NCBI GenBank assembly: GCA_003279855.1
Contig: QCGO01000008.1
Location: 1-52,993, forward strand
DNA: 52,993 nucleotides
Source: Prochlorococcus sp. AG-388-E21
Lineage (GTDB): Bacteria > Cyanobacteriota > Cyanobacteriia > PCC-6307 > Cyanobiaceae
Direction of reading: 5' to 3'
Both the position numbers and the translations under genes were made by a program. The notes below the pieces were generated by a model, which had not been told where the DNA came from, ran no database searches, and was given only the letters and a program-made list of their open reading frames with translations. The number at the start of each line of letters is the position of its first letter. The stretch's first letter is position 1. Positions 1 through 8,880 of the stretch are shown here, one piece after another.

Positions 1-505
1 TACAACCAAGTGATTCACAATTATCTTCTAATATGACTAGTTTGTGTTCATTTGCGATTTCATTAATTAAATCAAAATTACATGGGTTACCTAAAAGATT
101 CACACAAAAAATTGCTTTGGTTCTTGAATTAATTTTTTCTTTAATTTTTGATGGATCAATATTTAGAGTGTTTATATCTATATCGACGAAGACAGTTTTC
201 AGTCCTAGTTGATGTAAGGGGAAATATGTAGTCCCCCATGAAACAGTAGGAACAATAACTTCGTCTCCTATTTCAAACTTTATTGAATCGTTCTTAGTAT
301 AAAAAAGACTTGCGATCATTAATAAATTTGCTGAAGATCCTGAATTAACCATCACGCAATATTTACTACCATTAAGAGATGCAAATTTTTTTTCCATCTC
401 TAAAGTTTTCGAGCCCATTGTTAACCTTTCAGATTTTAAAGTCTCCAAAATAACTTCATATTCCTTTTCGTCCCAAGAAGAACTAGCAAGAGGCCAATTA
501 ATCAT
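1..505 (-). CDS. DegT/DnrJ/EryC1/StrS-family sugar aminotransferase (partial, C-terminus outside window)
   Basis: Reading leftward from the ATG at 503-505, the frame is open to the window edge and gives the first 168 residues. The protein begins MINWPLASSSW. It contains SGSSANLL (the cofactor phosphate-binding loop of the family), a VPTVSWGTT segment and LEDNCES near residue 160, where the family keeps the acidic residue that contacts the PLP ring nitrogen. The Schiff-base lysine lies beyond the edge. Family members transfer an amino group to a keto position on a nucleotide-linked deoxysugar. The neighbouring WecA-like, SDR and CMP-sugar genes fit surface polysaccharide synthesis. The exact sugar cannot be read from the sequence. 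Confidence 0.85.
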   Translation of the reverse strand, partial: MINWPLASSSWDEKEYEVILETLKSERLTMGSKTLEMEKKFASLNGSKYCVMVNSGSSANLLMIASLFYTKNDSIKFEIGDEVIVPTVSWGTTYFPLHQLGLKTVFVDIDINTLNIDPSKIKEKINSRTKAIFCVNLLGNPCNFDLINEIANEHKLVILEDNCESLGC

Positions 506-652
506 TATTACCTGGAAATATTAATTTGTTAATAAAACTAATATTATTGTATTATCTAATAAAGAGAATAAAGTACTTTATAAACATAAATGTTTTTATT
601 ACTATTTATTTGAAGCATCTTAGAGCTTAAAACTTTTACAAAAAATATCATT

Positions 653-1768
653 TTGGATACAAGCATTTTTATTAGAATAATTGCAATTACCTGTTTTTCA
701 GGTTTCATATCAGCTATAACTGTGCCCTTAATAATCAAATATGGTGTGAAGAAAAATTTAGTAGATATTCCAGATGAAAGGAAAAGACATTCAAAGCCAA
801 TTGTAAGAATAGGGGGAACTGCAATAGGTTTATCTATATTTTTATCTCTTTCTTTAGCTTTTTTTCTTAATTGGATTGATCCTACGACCTGGTCTTTCTT
901 AAAAGTCTCTTTGATTGCATCTTTTGTTTTACTTATTCTTGGTTTAGCTGATGATATTTATACACTCTCTCCTTTTTACAGACTAACTTTTCAAGTATTA
1001 ATTTCTATTTTTGTATGGCAACAGGGTATAAGACTTGACCAAATAGATTTATCTTGGATGATTGAAGATTATTATTTCATAATTCCCAAATTTCTAAGTT
1101 TAATAATTACTGCTTTATGGATATGTATGATTATAAACGCCTTTAATTGGTTGGATGGTCTAGATGGACTTGCTGCTGGTACATGTGTAGTTTCATCATT
1201 TGGATTTTTAATGATAATTTTTAATTTTCAATCGACTTCTATTTATTTTTTAATGGCTTCTCTTATTGGAAGTTGTATTGGTTTTTTATTATATAATTTT
1301 TATTCAGCAAAAATTTATATGGGTGACTGCGGTTCTTATTTTATAGGTTTTTTACTATCAATAATTGCAATATACTCCTCATATTCTGACAAATTAACTG
1401 ACGAGACATTTAGATCAGGAAATCCATTTTTACCAATTTTTATATTATTATTGCCTATCGCTGACATGTTTTGTGTAATATTAATTAGAATTTCAAAAGG
1501 CAAATCTCCTTTCCTTGGAGATAGAAACCACTTTCATCATAGACTTCTTAAATTAAAATTCAATCATAAAGATTCAGTATTATTTAGCTATGTAGTCAAT
1601 CAATATTTTGTAGCAATAGCATTATCTATATGTTTAGAAAATTTTAGGATTCCCATTTTGTTAACAAGTCATTTTATAGTTTTAATTTTTGCTATCAAAA
1701 AATGTTCTTTTAAGATTCAGAAAGGAAGAACTTTGAATATCTATTTTGAGGCTAAAAACTTAAAATAA
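653..1768 (+). CDS. WecA/MraY-family undecaprenyl-phosphate sugar-1-phosphate transferase
   Basis: This is a polytopic membrane protein of 371 residues. It has the family landmarks in order: a cytoplasmic loop with DERKRHSKP and GG, the aspartate motif LADD, the NAFNWLDGLDGLA motif, YMGDCGS, and a late loop with GDRNHFHHRLL (the HHH-type motif). Such enzymes attach the first sugar-1-phosphate to undecaprenyl phosphate on the cytoplasmic face and so start O-antigen or other surface-glycan chains. MraY itself is unlikely given the neighbours. The start used is a TTG at 653. No in-frame ATG exists near the N-terminus, so the true start could be another non-ATG codon. It is transcribed divergently from the aminotransferase on its left. 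Confidence 0.85.
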   Translation: MDTSIFIRIIAITCFSGFISAITVPLIIKYGVKKNLVDIPDERKRHSKPIVRIGGTAIGLSIFLSLSLAFFLNWIDPTTWSFLKVSLIASFVLLILGLADDIYTLSPFYRLTFQVLISIFVWQQGIRLDQIDLSWMIEDYYFIIPKFLSLIITALWICMIINAFNWLDGLDGLAAGTCVVSSFGFLMIIFNFQSTSIYFLMASLIGSCIGFLLYNFYSAKIYMGDCGSYFIGFLLSIIAIYSSYSDKLTDETFRSGNPFLPIFILLLPIADMFCVILIRISKGKSPFLGDRNHFHHRLLKLKFNHKDSVLFSYVVNQYFVAIALSICLENFRIPILLTSHFIVLIFAIKKCSFKIQKGRTLNIYFEAKNLK

Positions 1769-1770
1769 AT

Positions 1771-2541
1771 TTATAAAGACCATCCATCATCTAAAATTAA
1801 GTTTTGACCATTAATTGATCTAGCATTGTCTGATATTAAATAGACAATCATTCCACTAATATCTATAGGTTCTAGAAGACCGATATTTGTACAACTTTTT
1901 CTATATTTGTTTACAAAAACTTCAGGTTGACTATCATAAATTCCTCCAGGACTAATACAGTTTACTCTTATATTTTTGTTCTTATAGTATTTAGCTAGCC
2001 ATTTAGTTATAGAAATAATTCCCGCTTTAATAGCAGAATATTCTATTGGAGAATTCATATTTGTATTTTCATAGTGTTCGAATTTAGGGGCACCTATACC
2101 CTGTATTGAAGAGATATGGACAAGTTTGCCTCCTCCCTCTTTTAGAAAGTGATCAATAATTTTTTGAGAAAAAATAATTGCTCCTCCTAGTTGACTTTTA
2201 AAATCTTGGGAAAGTAAGTCTAATTTAATTTCTTCAAAAGATTTACCCCATTGTGTAGACCTAGGATAAGCACAGTGGATTGCTGATGTAATTTTAGAAA
2301 AATGTTTTTTTGATTCAAAAATTAAATTCTCAATGCCTTCAGTTGTAGTTACATCAGATTTAATTAAAAAAATATTTTCTTTTTTTGTATATTTTACAAT
2401 TTTTTCTTTTAATATTATTAAGTCTTGATTTGAAATATCCGAGAGGATTAACTTCCCATTATTTTTCGCTATTTCAATAGCAGTACTTGAACCTATTTTG
2501 CCCGCTGCGCCAGTAATTAAAACAACTTCAGATGATAGCAA
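1771..2541 (-). CDS. Short-chain dehydrogenase/reductase, PtmA-like
   Basis: The 256-residue protein is a classical SDR. The nucleotide-binding motif TGAAGKIG is at residues 10-17, the catalytic serine lies in HISS (about 144), and the catalytic Tyr168 and Lys172 sit in YSAIK. The C-terminal GQNLILDDGWSL is typical of sugar-modifying SDRs near nonulosonic-acid genes (PtmA in flagellin or O-antigen glycosylation loci). It lies 70 bp downstream of a CMP-sugar synthetase gene on the same strand, which supports a role in making or modifying a CMP-activated acidic sugar. The substrate is unknown, and assignment beyond the SDR family is inference. Confidence 0.8.
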   Translation of the reverse strand: MLSSEVVLITGAAGKIGSSTAIEIAKNNGKLILSDISNQDLIILKEKIVKYTKKENIFLIKSDVTTTEGIENLIFESKKHFSKITSAIHCAYPRSTQWGKSFEEIKLDLLSQDFKSQLGGAIIFSQKIIDHFLKEGGGKLVHISSIQGIGAPKFEHYENTNMNSPIEYSAIKAGIISITKWLAKYYKNKNIRVNCISPGGIYDSQPEVFVNKYRKSCTNIGLLEPIDISGMIVYLISDNARSINGQNLILDDGWSL

Positions 2542-2611
2542 AATAAATGATAAGTTAATTATGTAATTATATAGCTTTTACATAAAGTTTAAATATTTAA
2601 TAAATAAATAT

Positions 2612-3313
2612 TTAAAAAGGGGCGCCTATATTTGAAAAAATTGATTGCATTAATTGCAAATCTTCTAATGAATCTATTTCAAAAGATGAAAAATAATCAT
2701 TTATAAATGAACCTGTTCCTTCTCCATAAAATCCAGGATAATTAACAAATTCTGAGATATAAGATAAATAAAAACTACCATCTAAATAAAAAGTTTTTTT
2801 AATATCTTGTCTTCTAAGATCATTGGGCAAATTTGATCTATTTAACGGTACTAATTCACCTGTATCATTTATAAAAAATTGAAATCTATAGGATGTAGAT
2901 ACACACTCTTGAACAGATACGATTTTCTTAAATTTATTTTTATCAAAATATTTCAACAGTTTTTCAAAAGTTCGATGGAGCCTAAAAGGGGAGGTTGGCT
3001 CTAACAAAACAAATAAATCTTTTTTATCTAAATTGCATTTATTTATAACGTCAATAATTACATCAGATGTTTTGGATGAATCAGTGGCCAATGATTTCTC
3101 TCTTAAAAAAGGGACTGATGCTCCACATTTTTCACCAATACCAGCAATTTCCTCACTATCTGTAGATAATATACATTCATTAATAAATTCATTTTCCCTT
3201 GCGAATTGGATGCTCCACTCAAGAAGTGGCTTACCATTCAAATCTAAAATATTTTTATTTTTTAACCCTTTCGATCCTCCTCTTGCAGGAATAATTGCAA
3301 TTATATTTCTCAT
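2612..3313 (-). CDS. CMP-sugar (acylneuraminate-type) cytidylyltransferase
   Basis: This 233-residue NeuA-family protein carries the nucleotide-binding signature ARGGSKGLKNKN near residue 10, followed by STDSEEI, LLEPTSPFR, the RRQD segment and a late acidic motif in FEIDSLEDL. Family enzymes couple CTP to a nonulosonic or ulosonic acid (sialic, legionaminic or KDN type) to give the CMP-sugar used by glycosyltransferases. The stop of the preceding aminotransferase gene is at 3320, only 6 bp away, so the two are probably cotranscribed. No NeuB-type synthase is visible in the window. It may lie left of position 1, or the substrate may be made differently. Confidence 0.85.
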   Translation of the reverse strand: MRNIIAIIPARGGSKGLKNKNILDLNGKPLLEWSIQFARENEFINECILSTDSEEIAGIGEKCGASVPFLREKSLATDSSKTSDVIIDVINKCNLDKKDLFVLLEPTSPFRLHRTFEKLLKYFDKNKFKKIVSVQECVSTSYRFQFFINDTGELVPLNRSNLPNDLRRQDIKKTFYLDGSFYLSYISEFVNYPGFYGEGTGSFINDYFSSFEIDSLEDLQLMQSIFSNIGAPF

Positions 3314-3319
3314 ATATAT

Positions 3320-4636
3320 TTAGTTCAACCTCTTAAATGAAGGTTTACAATAATTACCTTTACAAAATAAAGATGGGCTTCTTTGTGTATTAAAAATATT
3401 TGAAAGAATTTTAAAGGTTTTATCACAAGCTTGATCATATTTTTTTATATGAATATCCTCATGTTTTACTGTAGGGTAAAAAAGAGTTGTTGCTAAGAAA
3501 CCCTCTTTTAGCATTGATTGAGTAAATACTGTTTTAAAGCCATTAGATTCATAACAATTAAAGATGAAAGTCGGTAATGCATCTATCCCATTTACAATTA
3601 TGGGTAAATTATATTTTTTTGAATAATTAGACCAAATCTTTTTTATTTGCGAACCTATTTTTGGTAATATTTTCCAACTTTTGATATCCTTCATTTCCTC
3701 TAATGTAGCTAATGCTGCTGCAGGTCCTACTGCTTCAGTCCAAAATGTACTACTTATAAAAGTATCGCAAGCTGATAGCATTATATCCTCTTTTCCCAAT
3801 ACTGCACTAATAGCATACCCATTCCCCAAAGCCTTGCCTAACATGCACATATCGGGCTCAATTTTAAATTTCAAATGTATACCACCAAAATTTTCTCGAA
3901 AACCAGAAGTGCATTCATCAAATATTAGTAAAATCTTTTTTTCATTACAAATATCTTTAATTAACTCTAAATAACCATTTTTAGGAGGATTTGATCTTAC
4001 AACTTCCATTTTTACTGCAGCTATATCCTTAGAATTCTTTAAAAGTTCTAAATCATCGAAATTATTATATCTTAATGGGATTATTGTATTAGCTAATGAA
4101 TCAGGGACACCTTTTGAACCAAGTCCCTTTAGTAAATGATCTTTTAGATTATCTTTCGAAGATAAATTTGCAGCCAAGTACCAATCATGCCAACCATGAT
4201 AGCCACAGATAGCAATTTTTTCACGTCCCGTGAAACATCTAGCAATTCTTATTGCAACAGCATTTGCTTCTCCACCAGACCTCGCAAATCTAGCCATACT
4301 TGACCATGGGTGAATTGATACTAAATATTCAGCTAAATGAACTTCATTTGGAGTATTTAAAGTACTCATTACACCATTATTTATTGCTTCAATTGCTGCT
4401 TTATCTACATTTTCATTAGCATGACCTAAAGAACAAGCTCCTACACCATTACTGCTAAAGTCCAAATATTTATTCCCGTCTAAATCCCATACATAAGGTC
4501 CTTTTGCTCTTGAATAGTAAGCTGGCCAAAAATCAGGAGAAAATAAATTATTATTCTTTGATAAAAGCATATTTCCACCTGGGATAAAACTATTTGCTTT
4601 ATTCCATAAACTCTCTCCTTTATCAAAATTAATCAT
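3320..4636 (-). CDS. Class III aminotransferase, glutamate-1-semialdehyde aminomutase-like
   Basis: The 438-residue PLP enzyme of fold type I resembles HemL. It has SGGEANAVAIRIAR at 120-133, YHGWHDW near 146, FDEC with the ring-nitrogen Asp240, and the Schiff-base Lys268 in MLGKALGNG. It is unlikely to be the housekeeping HemL, because it lies between a CMP-sugar synthetase and sugar oxidoreductases. HemL-like proteins in surface-glycan loci are thought to aminate or isomerise sugar precursors. It heads a leftward unit with the cytidylyltransferase and probably the SDR. The specific reaction is unknown. Confidence 0.8.
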   Translation of the reverse strand: MINFDKGESLWNKANSFIPGGNMLLSKNNNLFSPDFWPAYYSRAKGPYVWDLDGNKYLDFSSNGVGACSLGHANENVDKAAIEAINNGVMSTLNTPNEVHLAEYLVSIHPWSSMARFARSGGEANAVAIRIARCFTGREKIAICGYHGWHDWYLAANLSSKDNLKDHLLKGLGSKGVPDSLANTIIPLRYNNFDDLELLKNSKDIAAVKMEVVRSNPPKNGYLELIKDICNEKKILLIFDECTSGFRENFGGIHLKFKIEPDMCMLGKALGNGYAISAVLGKEDIMLSACDTFISSTFWTEAVGPAAALATLEEMKDIKSWKILPKIGSQIKKIWSNYSKKYNLPIIVNGIDALPTFIFNCYESNGFKTVFTQSMLKEGFLATTLFYPTVKHEDIHIKKYDQACDKTFKILSNIFNTQRSPSLFCKGNYCKPSFKRLN

Positions 4637-4851
4637 CTTAAATATTAAATCTCATATTTATAAATATACTTGATCTTACTAAATTTTTTAAAAATTTATC
4701 GAGGGATTTTAAAATAATTATCTCAAAAAATTATTATCTCAAAAAAGTTAGGTTCAAATAAAAAACTCATTTAAATAATTTTTTTTATACTGACTTACTA
4801 AGAATTTAAAACATTTTTAAGGTAGGATATTTAAAAAATCTTTTACTTTTA

Positions 4852-5814
4852 ATGCTCAAAGATATAAGGATTGTTTTAATTGGAGCTGGGAACATCGGCT
4901 CAAGATATTTACAAGGTTTAGCTAAGTTAAATTTTAATGCAGAAATTACTGTTCTTGATATTTCAACAAAATCGTTAGAAATTTCAAAAAACATGATAAA
5001 AGATATCAAAAATACTAATTCAATAAGATATAACTTCATTAACTCATTCAACAAAATATCAGGTGACTTTGAAATAGCAATAATATCAACTACCTCAAGA
5101 AATAGATTAGGAGTAATAAAACAATTAAACGAAAAAAGTAAAATAAAATATTGGATCTTAGAAAAAGTTTTAGTGCAATCTCTTAAAGATTTAAGAATTC
5201 TTGATAATATTTTTCTTTCATATAAAAAAGTTTGGGTAAATCATTCGAGGAGACTAATGAATTGGCATAAGAAAATAAGAGATAAAATAGTAAATGAATA
5301 TAATAATGATTTTGAGGTTCAAATTGAGGGATCAGAATGGGGATTAGCTTGTAATGGATTACATTTTATAGACCTTATATCATGGTGGACTAATAGTTCT
5401 ATTGAAGGAATAAACACTTCTGGATTAAAAGACTGGCTTCCTTCTAAGAGAGAAGGCTTTGAAGAAATATATGGTACTTTAAAAATTAATTTTAAAAGAA
5501 GCAAACTTACTCTTATTTGTGAACAAGGCTCTGAATCGCTACCAATAATAAAAATAAAAACTAATAAAGGTTTTATTCAAATTAATGAGAATAAGGGCAC
5601 TGCATTATTTGGTGAAGATTACCCTATCAATGGTAGCTTCGATTATTTATCAAATCTGGTTCCTGAATTGATTAGTAAAATTATCTATGAAGGAAGTTGT
5701 ACTTTACCAAACCTAAAACACTCTATTGATCTACATGAAAAATTTATAGAAAGTCTTGCAAAGCATAGATTTAATAATTTAGATTTAGATTCTCAAATTA
5801 TCCCAATCACATAA
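4852..5814 (+). CDS. Gfo/Idh/MocA-family NAD(P)-dependent oxidoreductase
   Basis: The 320-residue protein starts with a Rossmann fold (VLIGAGNIGSRYL, GxGxxG at 11-16) and continues with the EK-containing segment WILEKVL, where family members place the catalytic lysine. A later GLHFIDLISWW stretch corresponds to the substrate-side histidine region. Members oxidise or reduce sugars, cyclitols or nucleotide sugars. The gene is on the plus strand, opposite to the cytidylyltransferase and aminotransferase, so it has its own promoter in the 215-bp gap upstream. It is probably part of the same sugar pathway. The substrate is not inferable. Confidence 0.75.
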   Translation: MLKDIRIVLIGAGNIGSRYLQGLAKLNFNAEITVLDISTKSLEISKNMIKDIKNTNSIRYNFINSFNKISGDFEIAIISTTSRNRLGVIKQLNEKSKIKYWILEKVLVQSLKDLRILDNIFLSYKKVWVNHSRRLMNWHKKIRDKIVNEYNNDFEVQIEGSEWGLACNGLHFIDLISWWTNSSIEGINTSGLKDWLPSKREGFEEIYGTLKINFKRSKLTLICEQGSESLPIIKIKTNKGFIQINENKGTALFGEDYPINGSFDYLSNLVPELISKIIYEGSCTLPNLKHSIDLHEKFIESLAKHRFNNLDLDSQIIPIT

Positions 5815-6012
5815 TATAAAAGTTCTTTTTTATGAAATTGAGATTATCACCAATAATAAATTTCTCACATTTTGATATTAATCAGGTTTTTGTTGGCTCA
5901 TAGATAATCGAAATATTATTTCCAAGTCTCATTTACTAAGTTTCAACTTTCTGTAATTCTTCAAAAATTAAAAGCCAATATTTGAAATCAAATAAAACTG
6001 ACTTTCTATCTT

Positions 6013-6969
6013 TTACTTTTTAGATAATGCATTTCTCATCCAGTTCATAATATTGAATGATTCATTTAGATCAGGCAAAGATAACTCATCTATTTTCTTA
6101 TTTTTAGATGCGATAATTAATTCTTTACATAATTCTAAAACCCCAGGTTTCTGATATAACATTTCATTTTTTGAAGAGGGTATTTTGTTTTTTATTGGGT
6201 TGTATTTTCTTATAAAGCTATCTTTAGTAGCCTCTACAATTTCGAACTCTTCAGAATGGTAAGCCTCTTCAATAGGGCAACATTCAATTAAAGAATTATC
6301 TTTTAAATAGAATTTAATACTAAATTTTTCAATTGAATCATAATTTATTTGAAAAACAATTTCTTCAACCAATTGAGAATTTGTAAATACGAATGCTGAA
6401 TGATTATTTATTCTTGAGAACTCAGGCTTATTTAAGCCATTACATATAAAAGATACCAAATCAAATATATGAATAGAATTTGTTGCAATATTTTTTGGGA
6501 CGCCATACCAAGATTCATGACAAAATTGTTCCGGGATATCAACTACTATTTTTCTTATTAAAAAATTTTTTGCTTTTAAACATATATCATTTACCCAATA
6601 GTAATATCTTCTATTCATTAATACTCTTATTTTATTCTCAGATACATATTGCGACATTAATTCCATATCTAAAGTAGCAGGCTTCTCTACAGCTATGAGA
6701 CAATTTTTAGATATAAATGGCTCTATTAAGTTCAGATGTGATTCAGGAGCAACACAACTCAATAAAATTTTTGGATTTAAATTGATTGATTCTTCATGGC
6801 TAATTAAATATTCTTCCCCAAATCTATTTCTAGCATTTAAATAATTTTTAGAATTTTTATTTCTAAAAACCATTAAACAATTTTCTTTTAGAAACTTAAA
6901 ATGTGAGAAATATACGCTTGCCATATAACCTGTACCTAATATCAAAATTAAATCCTTATTGCTTTTCAT
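6013..6969 (-). CDS. Gfo/Idh/MocA-family oxidoreductase
   Basis: This 318-residue protein has an N-terminal nucleotide-binding motif GTGYMA (residues 12-17) and the family's EKPA catalytic motif at 95-98. A helix with NSIHIFDLVSF corresponds to the substrate-binding histidine region. It is distinct in sequence from the oxidoreductase at 4852-5814 and convergent with it, separated by 198 bp without a gene. It is the last surface-sugar gene before the tRNA and the integrated element. It probably acts on a nucleotide-linked or activated sugar, by analogy with PtmF-type proteins. The substrate is unknown. Confidence 0.75.
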   Translation of the reverse strand: MKSNKDLILILGTGYMASVYFSHFKFLKENCLMVFRNKNSKNYLNARNRFGEEYLISHEESINLNPKILLSCVAPESHLNLIEPFISKNCLIAVEKPATLDMELMSQYVSENKIRVLMNRRYYYWVNDICLKAKNFLIRKIVVDIPEQFCHESWYGVPKNIATNSIHIFDLVSFICNGLNKPEFSRINNHSAFVFTNSQLVEEIVFQINYDSIEKFSIKFYLKDNSLIECCPIEEAYHSEEFEIVEATKDSFIRKYNPIKNKIPSSKNEMLYQKPGVLELCKELIIASKNKKIDELSLPDLNESFNIMNWMRNALSKK

Positions 6970-7338
6970 TAATTTTAAAAAAACGTTATTGTATTTTATA
7001 TTAGGAAAGGGATATTTTTTTATTAGATTGCAGTTATTTAGTAATTTTAATTGGTTTAAAAAATTTCTAAAAGTTTAATTTTTTCTATATTAATACTCTA
7101 ATAGATAATAACAAAAATTATTTTTTATTTCCTACAGATATAATTTTCAATTCCGAAGTTTTTAAAGTTTACTATCTAAGGTAATTTTGTCTTTTAGATT
7201 TAATAAAATCATATTAAGAAAACTCTAAACTAAATAGCTTAATAAAAAAACAAATCTAGTTTAAATTAAATTTTTAATGAAAAAATAATAAATTTGATTA
7301 TTAAATTTAAAGGATATAATTTCTTATTGAAATTCTAA
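6970..7338. other. Gene-free AT-rich spacer between the sugar cluster and tRNA-Ala
   Basis: No reading frame of convincing length or composition is present on either strand. The stretch is very AT-rich with several poly-T and poly-A runs. It lies downstream of the tRNA (which is on the minus strand) and upstream of the oxidoreductase gene, so it should hold the tRNA terminator and that gene's promoter. I could not define either precisely. Confidence 0.6.
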
Positions 7339-7411
7339 TGGAGCCAAGCGGACTCGAACCGCTGACCCCCTGCATGCCATGCAGGTGCTCTACCAGCTGA
7401 GCTATGGCCCC
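7339..7411 (-). tRNA. tRNA-Ala (anticodon GGC)
   Basis: The reverse complement folds as a complete 73-nt tRNA. The acceptor stem GGGGCCA pairs with TGGCTCC (one G-U), followed by discriminator A. The D arm is TAGCTCAGCTGGTAGAGC, and the anticodon stem CCTGC/GCAGG closes the loop ATGGCAT, giving anticodon GGC. The T arm contains GGTTCGAGTCC. The 3-prime CCA is not encoded. The integrated element lies directly on the 5-prime side, so the nucleotides just upstream of this copy, and hence its promoter, belong to the element. The first 41 nt are repeated at the far end of the element. Confidence 0.97.
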
Positions 7412-7414
7412 AAA
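7371..7414. repeat. Attachment-site copy (tRNA-side end of element)
   Basis: These 44 bp are identical to 20291-20334. Identity begins inside the anticodon stem and ends three bases beyond the tRNA 5-prime end; the bases before (C versus T) and after (C versus G) differ. The segment contains the near-palindromic anticodon arm CCTGCATGGCATGCAGG (minus strand), the kind of inverted core sequence tyrosine recombinases use. The tRNA copy here is complete. Confidence 0.93.
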
Positions 7415-7507
7415 CCTCGAAACGTCAGTCATATCAATCAATCCAAAGATTTCTTTCGTAACGTCCGTAATTCCTATAGTACTTTATAGCGTTTGATTAT
7501 TGAAATC

Positions 7508-7526
7508 TGCACCTTAAAATGCACCT
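7508..7526. repeat. Paired TGCACCT direct repeats near the tRNA-side end
   Basis: TGCACCT occurs at 7508-7514 and 7520-7526, a 12-bp centre spacing, about 94 bp inside the element from the attachment repeat and 20 bp before the recombinase start. The same pair with the same spacing and orientation occurs at 20211-20229 near the other end. It is a candidate arm-type binding site for the recombinase or an accessory protein. The function is inferred. Confidence 0.6.
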
Positions 7527-7546
7527 AGAGATTTACAAGTTGTAGC

Positions 7547-8866
7547 ATGCTTTCTGGGTCTGTTCTAAAGCAATTCCGCACCTACTTAAAAAGTCAGGTT
7601 GGTCATGGCTGGAGTGTAGAAGGAAGAAAAAGCAAAGGAAGGCTTTTAACTAGAGTATCTTTCAGATACTTAACTGGCGAAAGAAGTGTAGTTTTATTGG
7701 AAATTGATTTTGATGCTGATAATCAAGATGACATTGTGAGAACTGTTAAGAAACTTTCAGACCTTATGCGTGAGAGAAATATTGAATTATCACAAGCAAA
7801 AGAATTACTTTGTGGAGGGAAAATTGATGATAATGACAATGCCGGAATTAACTGGAAAGCATTACAAGATGAATTTATTAATCTTGAAAGAGGGGATCGA
7901 AGAAAGACAACTCTTAATGGTTTGAAGTTGAGAATGGAAAGAATACTTGAATGTTTTGAAACAAAACCAAAACCAAGAAATTCAGAACAATTATTCAGAA
8001 AATATGCAGAATTACATTTTGGAGAAAGTATGCCTAAAGGTGGAATGGGAAGGAAAAGAGATATGGGAGACATAAGAGCATTCCTTAATTGGGCAGTTCT
8101 AGAAAAAAAATATTTAGCAATGGAATGGCTACCAATTACATCAAGGCAATGTAGAAAATACATTGGTGTAGTTTCTAAAAATGCAGCTAAAACGAAAGTA
8201 AGACAACCAGTTTCTACAAGAGATATAGAGATGCTTTTAGAAGCTCTTGAGAGAGATGGAGAGCATGAAATGAGAGGGCTAGTTATCTTATATTCTGTCT
8301 TTGGGATAAGGCCTTGTGAGATTGCAAAGCTTGAAATTAAGGATGGGTTTGCTCGAGTAACAACACTAAAACAAAATGAAAAGACAATGTATGAAGAGGC
8401 AGAAGTTAGAACAATCGCACCTTTAAATTTACCTAATCTTCCAAAGGAAGGAGAAAGAATTTTGTCTTTGTATGAGAGTGGAAAATTAAAGTTTCCAAGT
8501 CGTATTGAAAAGGTGATTGCAAAACATAATGATAAAAATATTCCTTTTAATTTTGATGTAGATGGGTATAAACCTATTGGAGAAAAATTTGGAAAATTAT
8601 TATCTGAATTTTGGTTTTGGAAAGAATTAAAAAAGAAAAACCCAAATTATGTAGCCTATTCATTTAGGCATAGTTTTGCTTGGCGAGGATCAATGGAAAC
8701 ATTTCCAGCACTTCCTTTAAGAACAATATGTGCCTATTTAGGACATGATGAATCGACCCATTTGAAATATTACGGGCATTGGACGTCTGATGCTGAAAAC
8801 AAAAAACGTATTGAACAGGCTAATAAAAATATTGTTCAAAACTGCTCACTTGCACACGCCTCATAA
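7547..8866 (+). CDS. Tyrosine recombinase (integrase) of the element
   Basis: The 439-residue protein has an N-terminal region probably used for arm binding, a central SAM-like core-binding region (about 100-205) and a C-terminal catalytic domain. Arg255 lies in FGIRPCEIAKL. Box II is YSFRHSFAWR (Arg374), with Tyr371 where many relatives have His. LGH has His400, and the nucleophile is Tyr409 in KYYGHW, nine residues after that His. It starts with ATG at 7547, 135 bp from the tRNA 5-prime end, and reads away from it. Position and motifs support integration and excision at the tRNA-Ala 5-prime half. The divergent N-terminus is usual in this element class. Confidence 0.9.
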   Translation: MLSGSVLKQFRTYLKSQVGHGWSVEGRKSKGRLLTRVSFRYLTGERSVVLLEIDFDADNQDDIVRTVKKLSDLMRERNIELSQAKELLCGGKIDDNDNAGINWKALQDEFINLERGDRRKTTLNGLKLRMERILECFETKPKPRNSEQLFRKYAELHFGESMPKGGMGRKRDMGDIRAFLNWAVLEKKYLAMEWLPITSRQCRKYIGVVSKNAAKTKVRQPVSTRDIEMLLEALERDGEHEMRGLVILYSVFGIRPCEIAKLEIKDGFARVTTLKQNEKTMYEEAEVRTIAPLNLPNLPKEGERILSLYESGKLKFPSRIEKVIAKHNDKNIPFNFDVDGYKPIGEKFGKLLSEFWFWKELKKKNPNYVAYSFRHSFAWRGSMETFPALPLRTICAYLGHDESTHLKYYGHWTSDAENKKRIEQANKNIVQNCSLAHAS

Positions 8867-8880
8867 TGCGTTAAAACTGT

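Noticed and set aside
7723-8163. A 146-codon minus-strand frame inside the recombinase
   Set aside because: It is antisense to an intact tyrosine recombinase domain and has no motif of its own.
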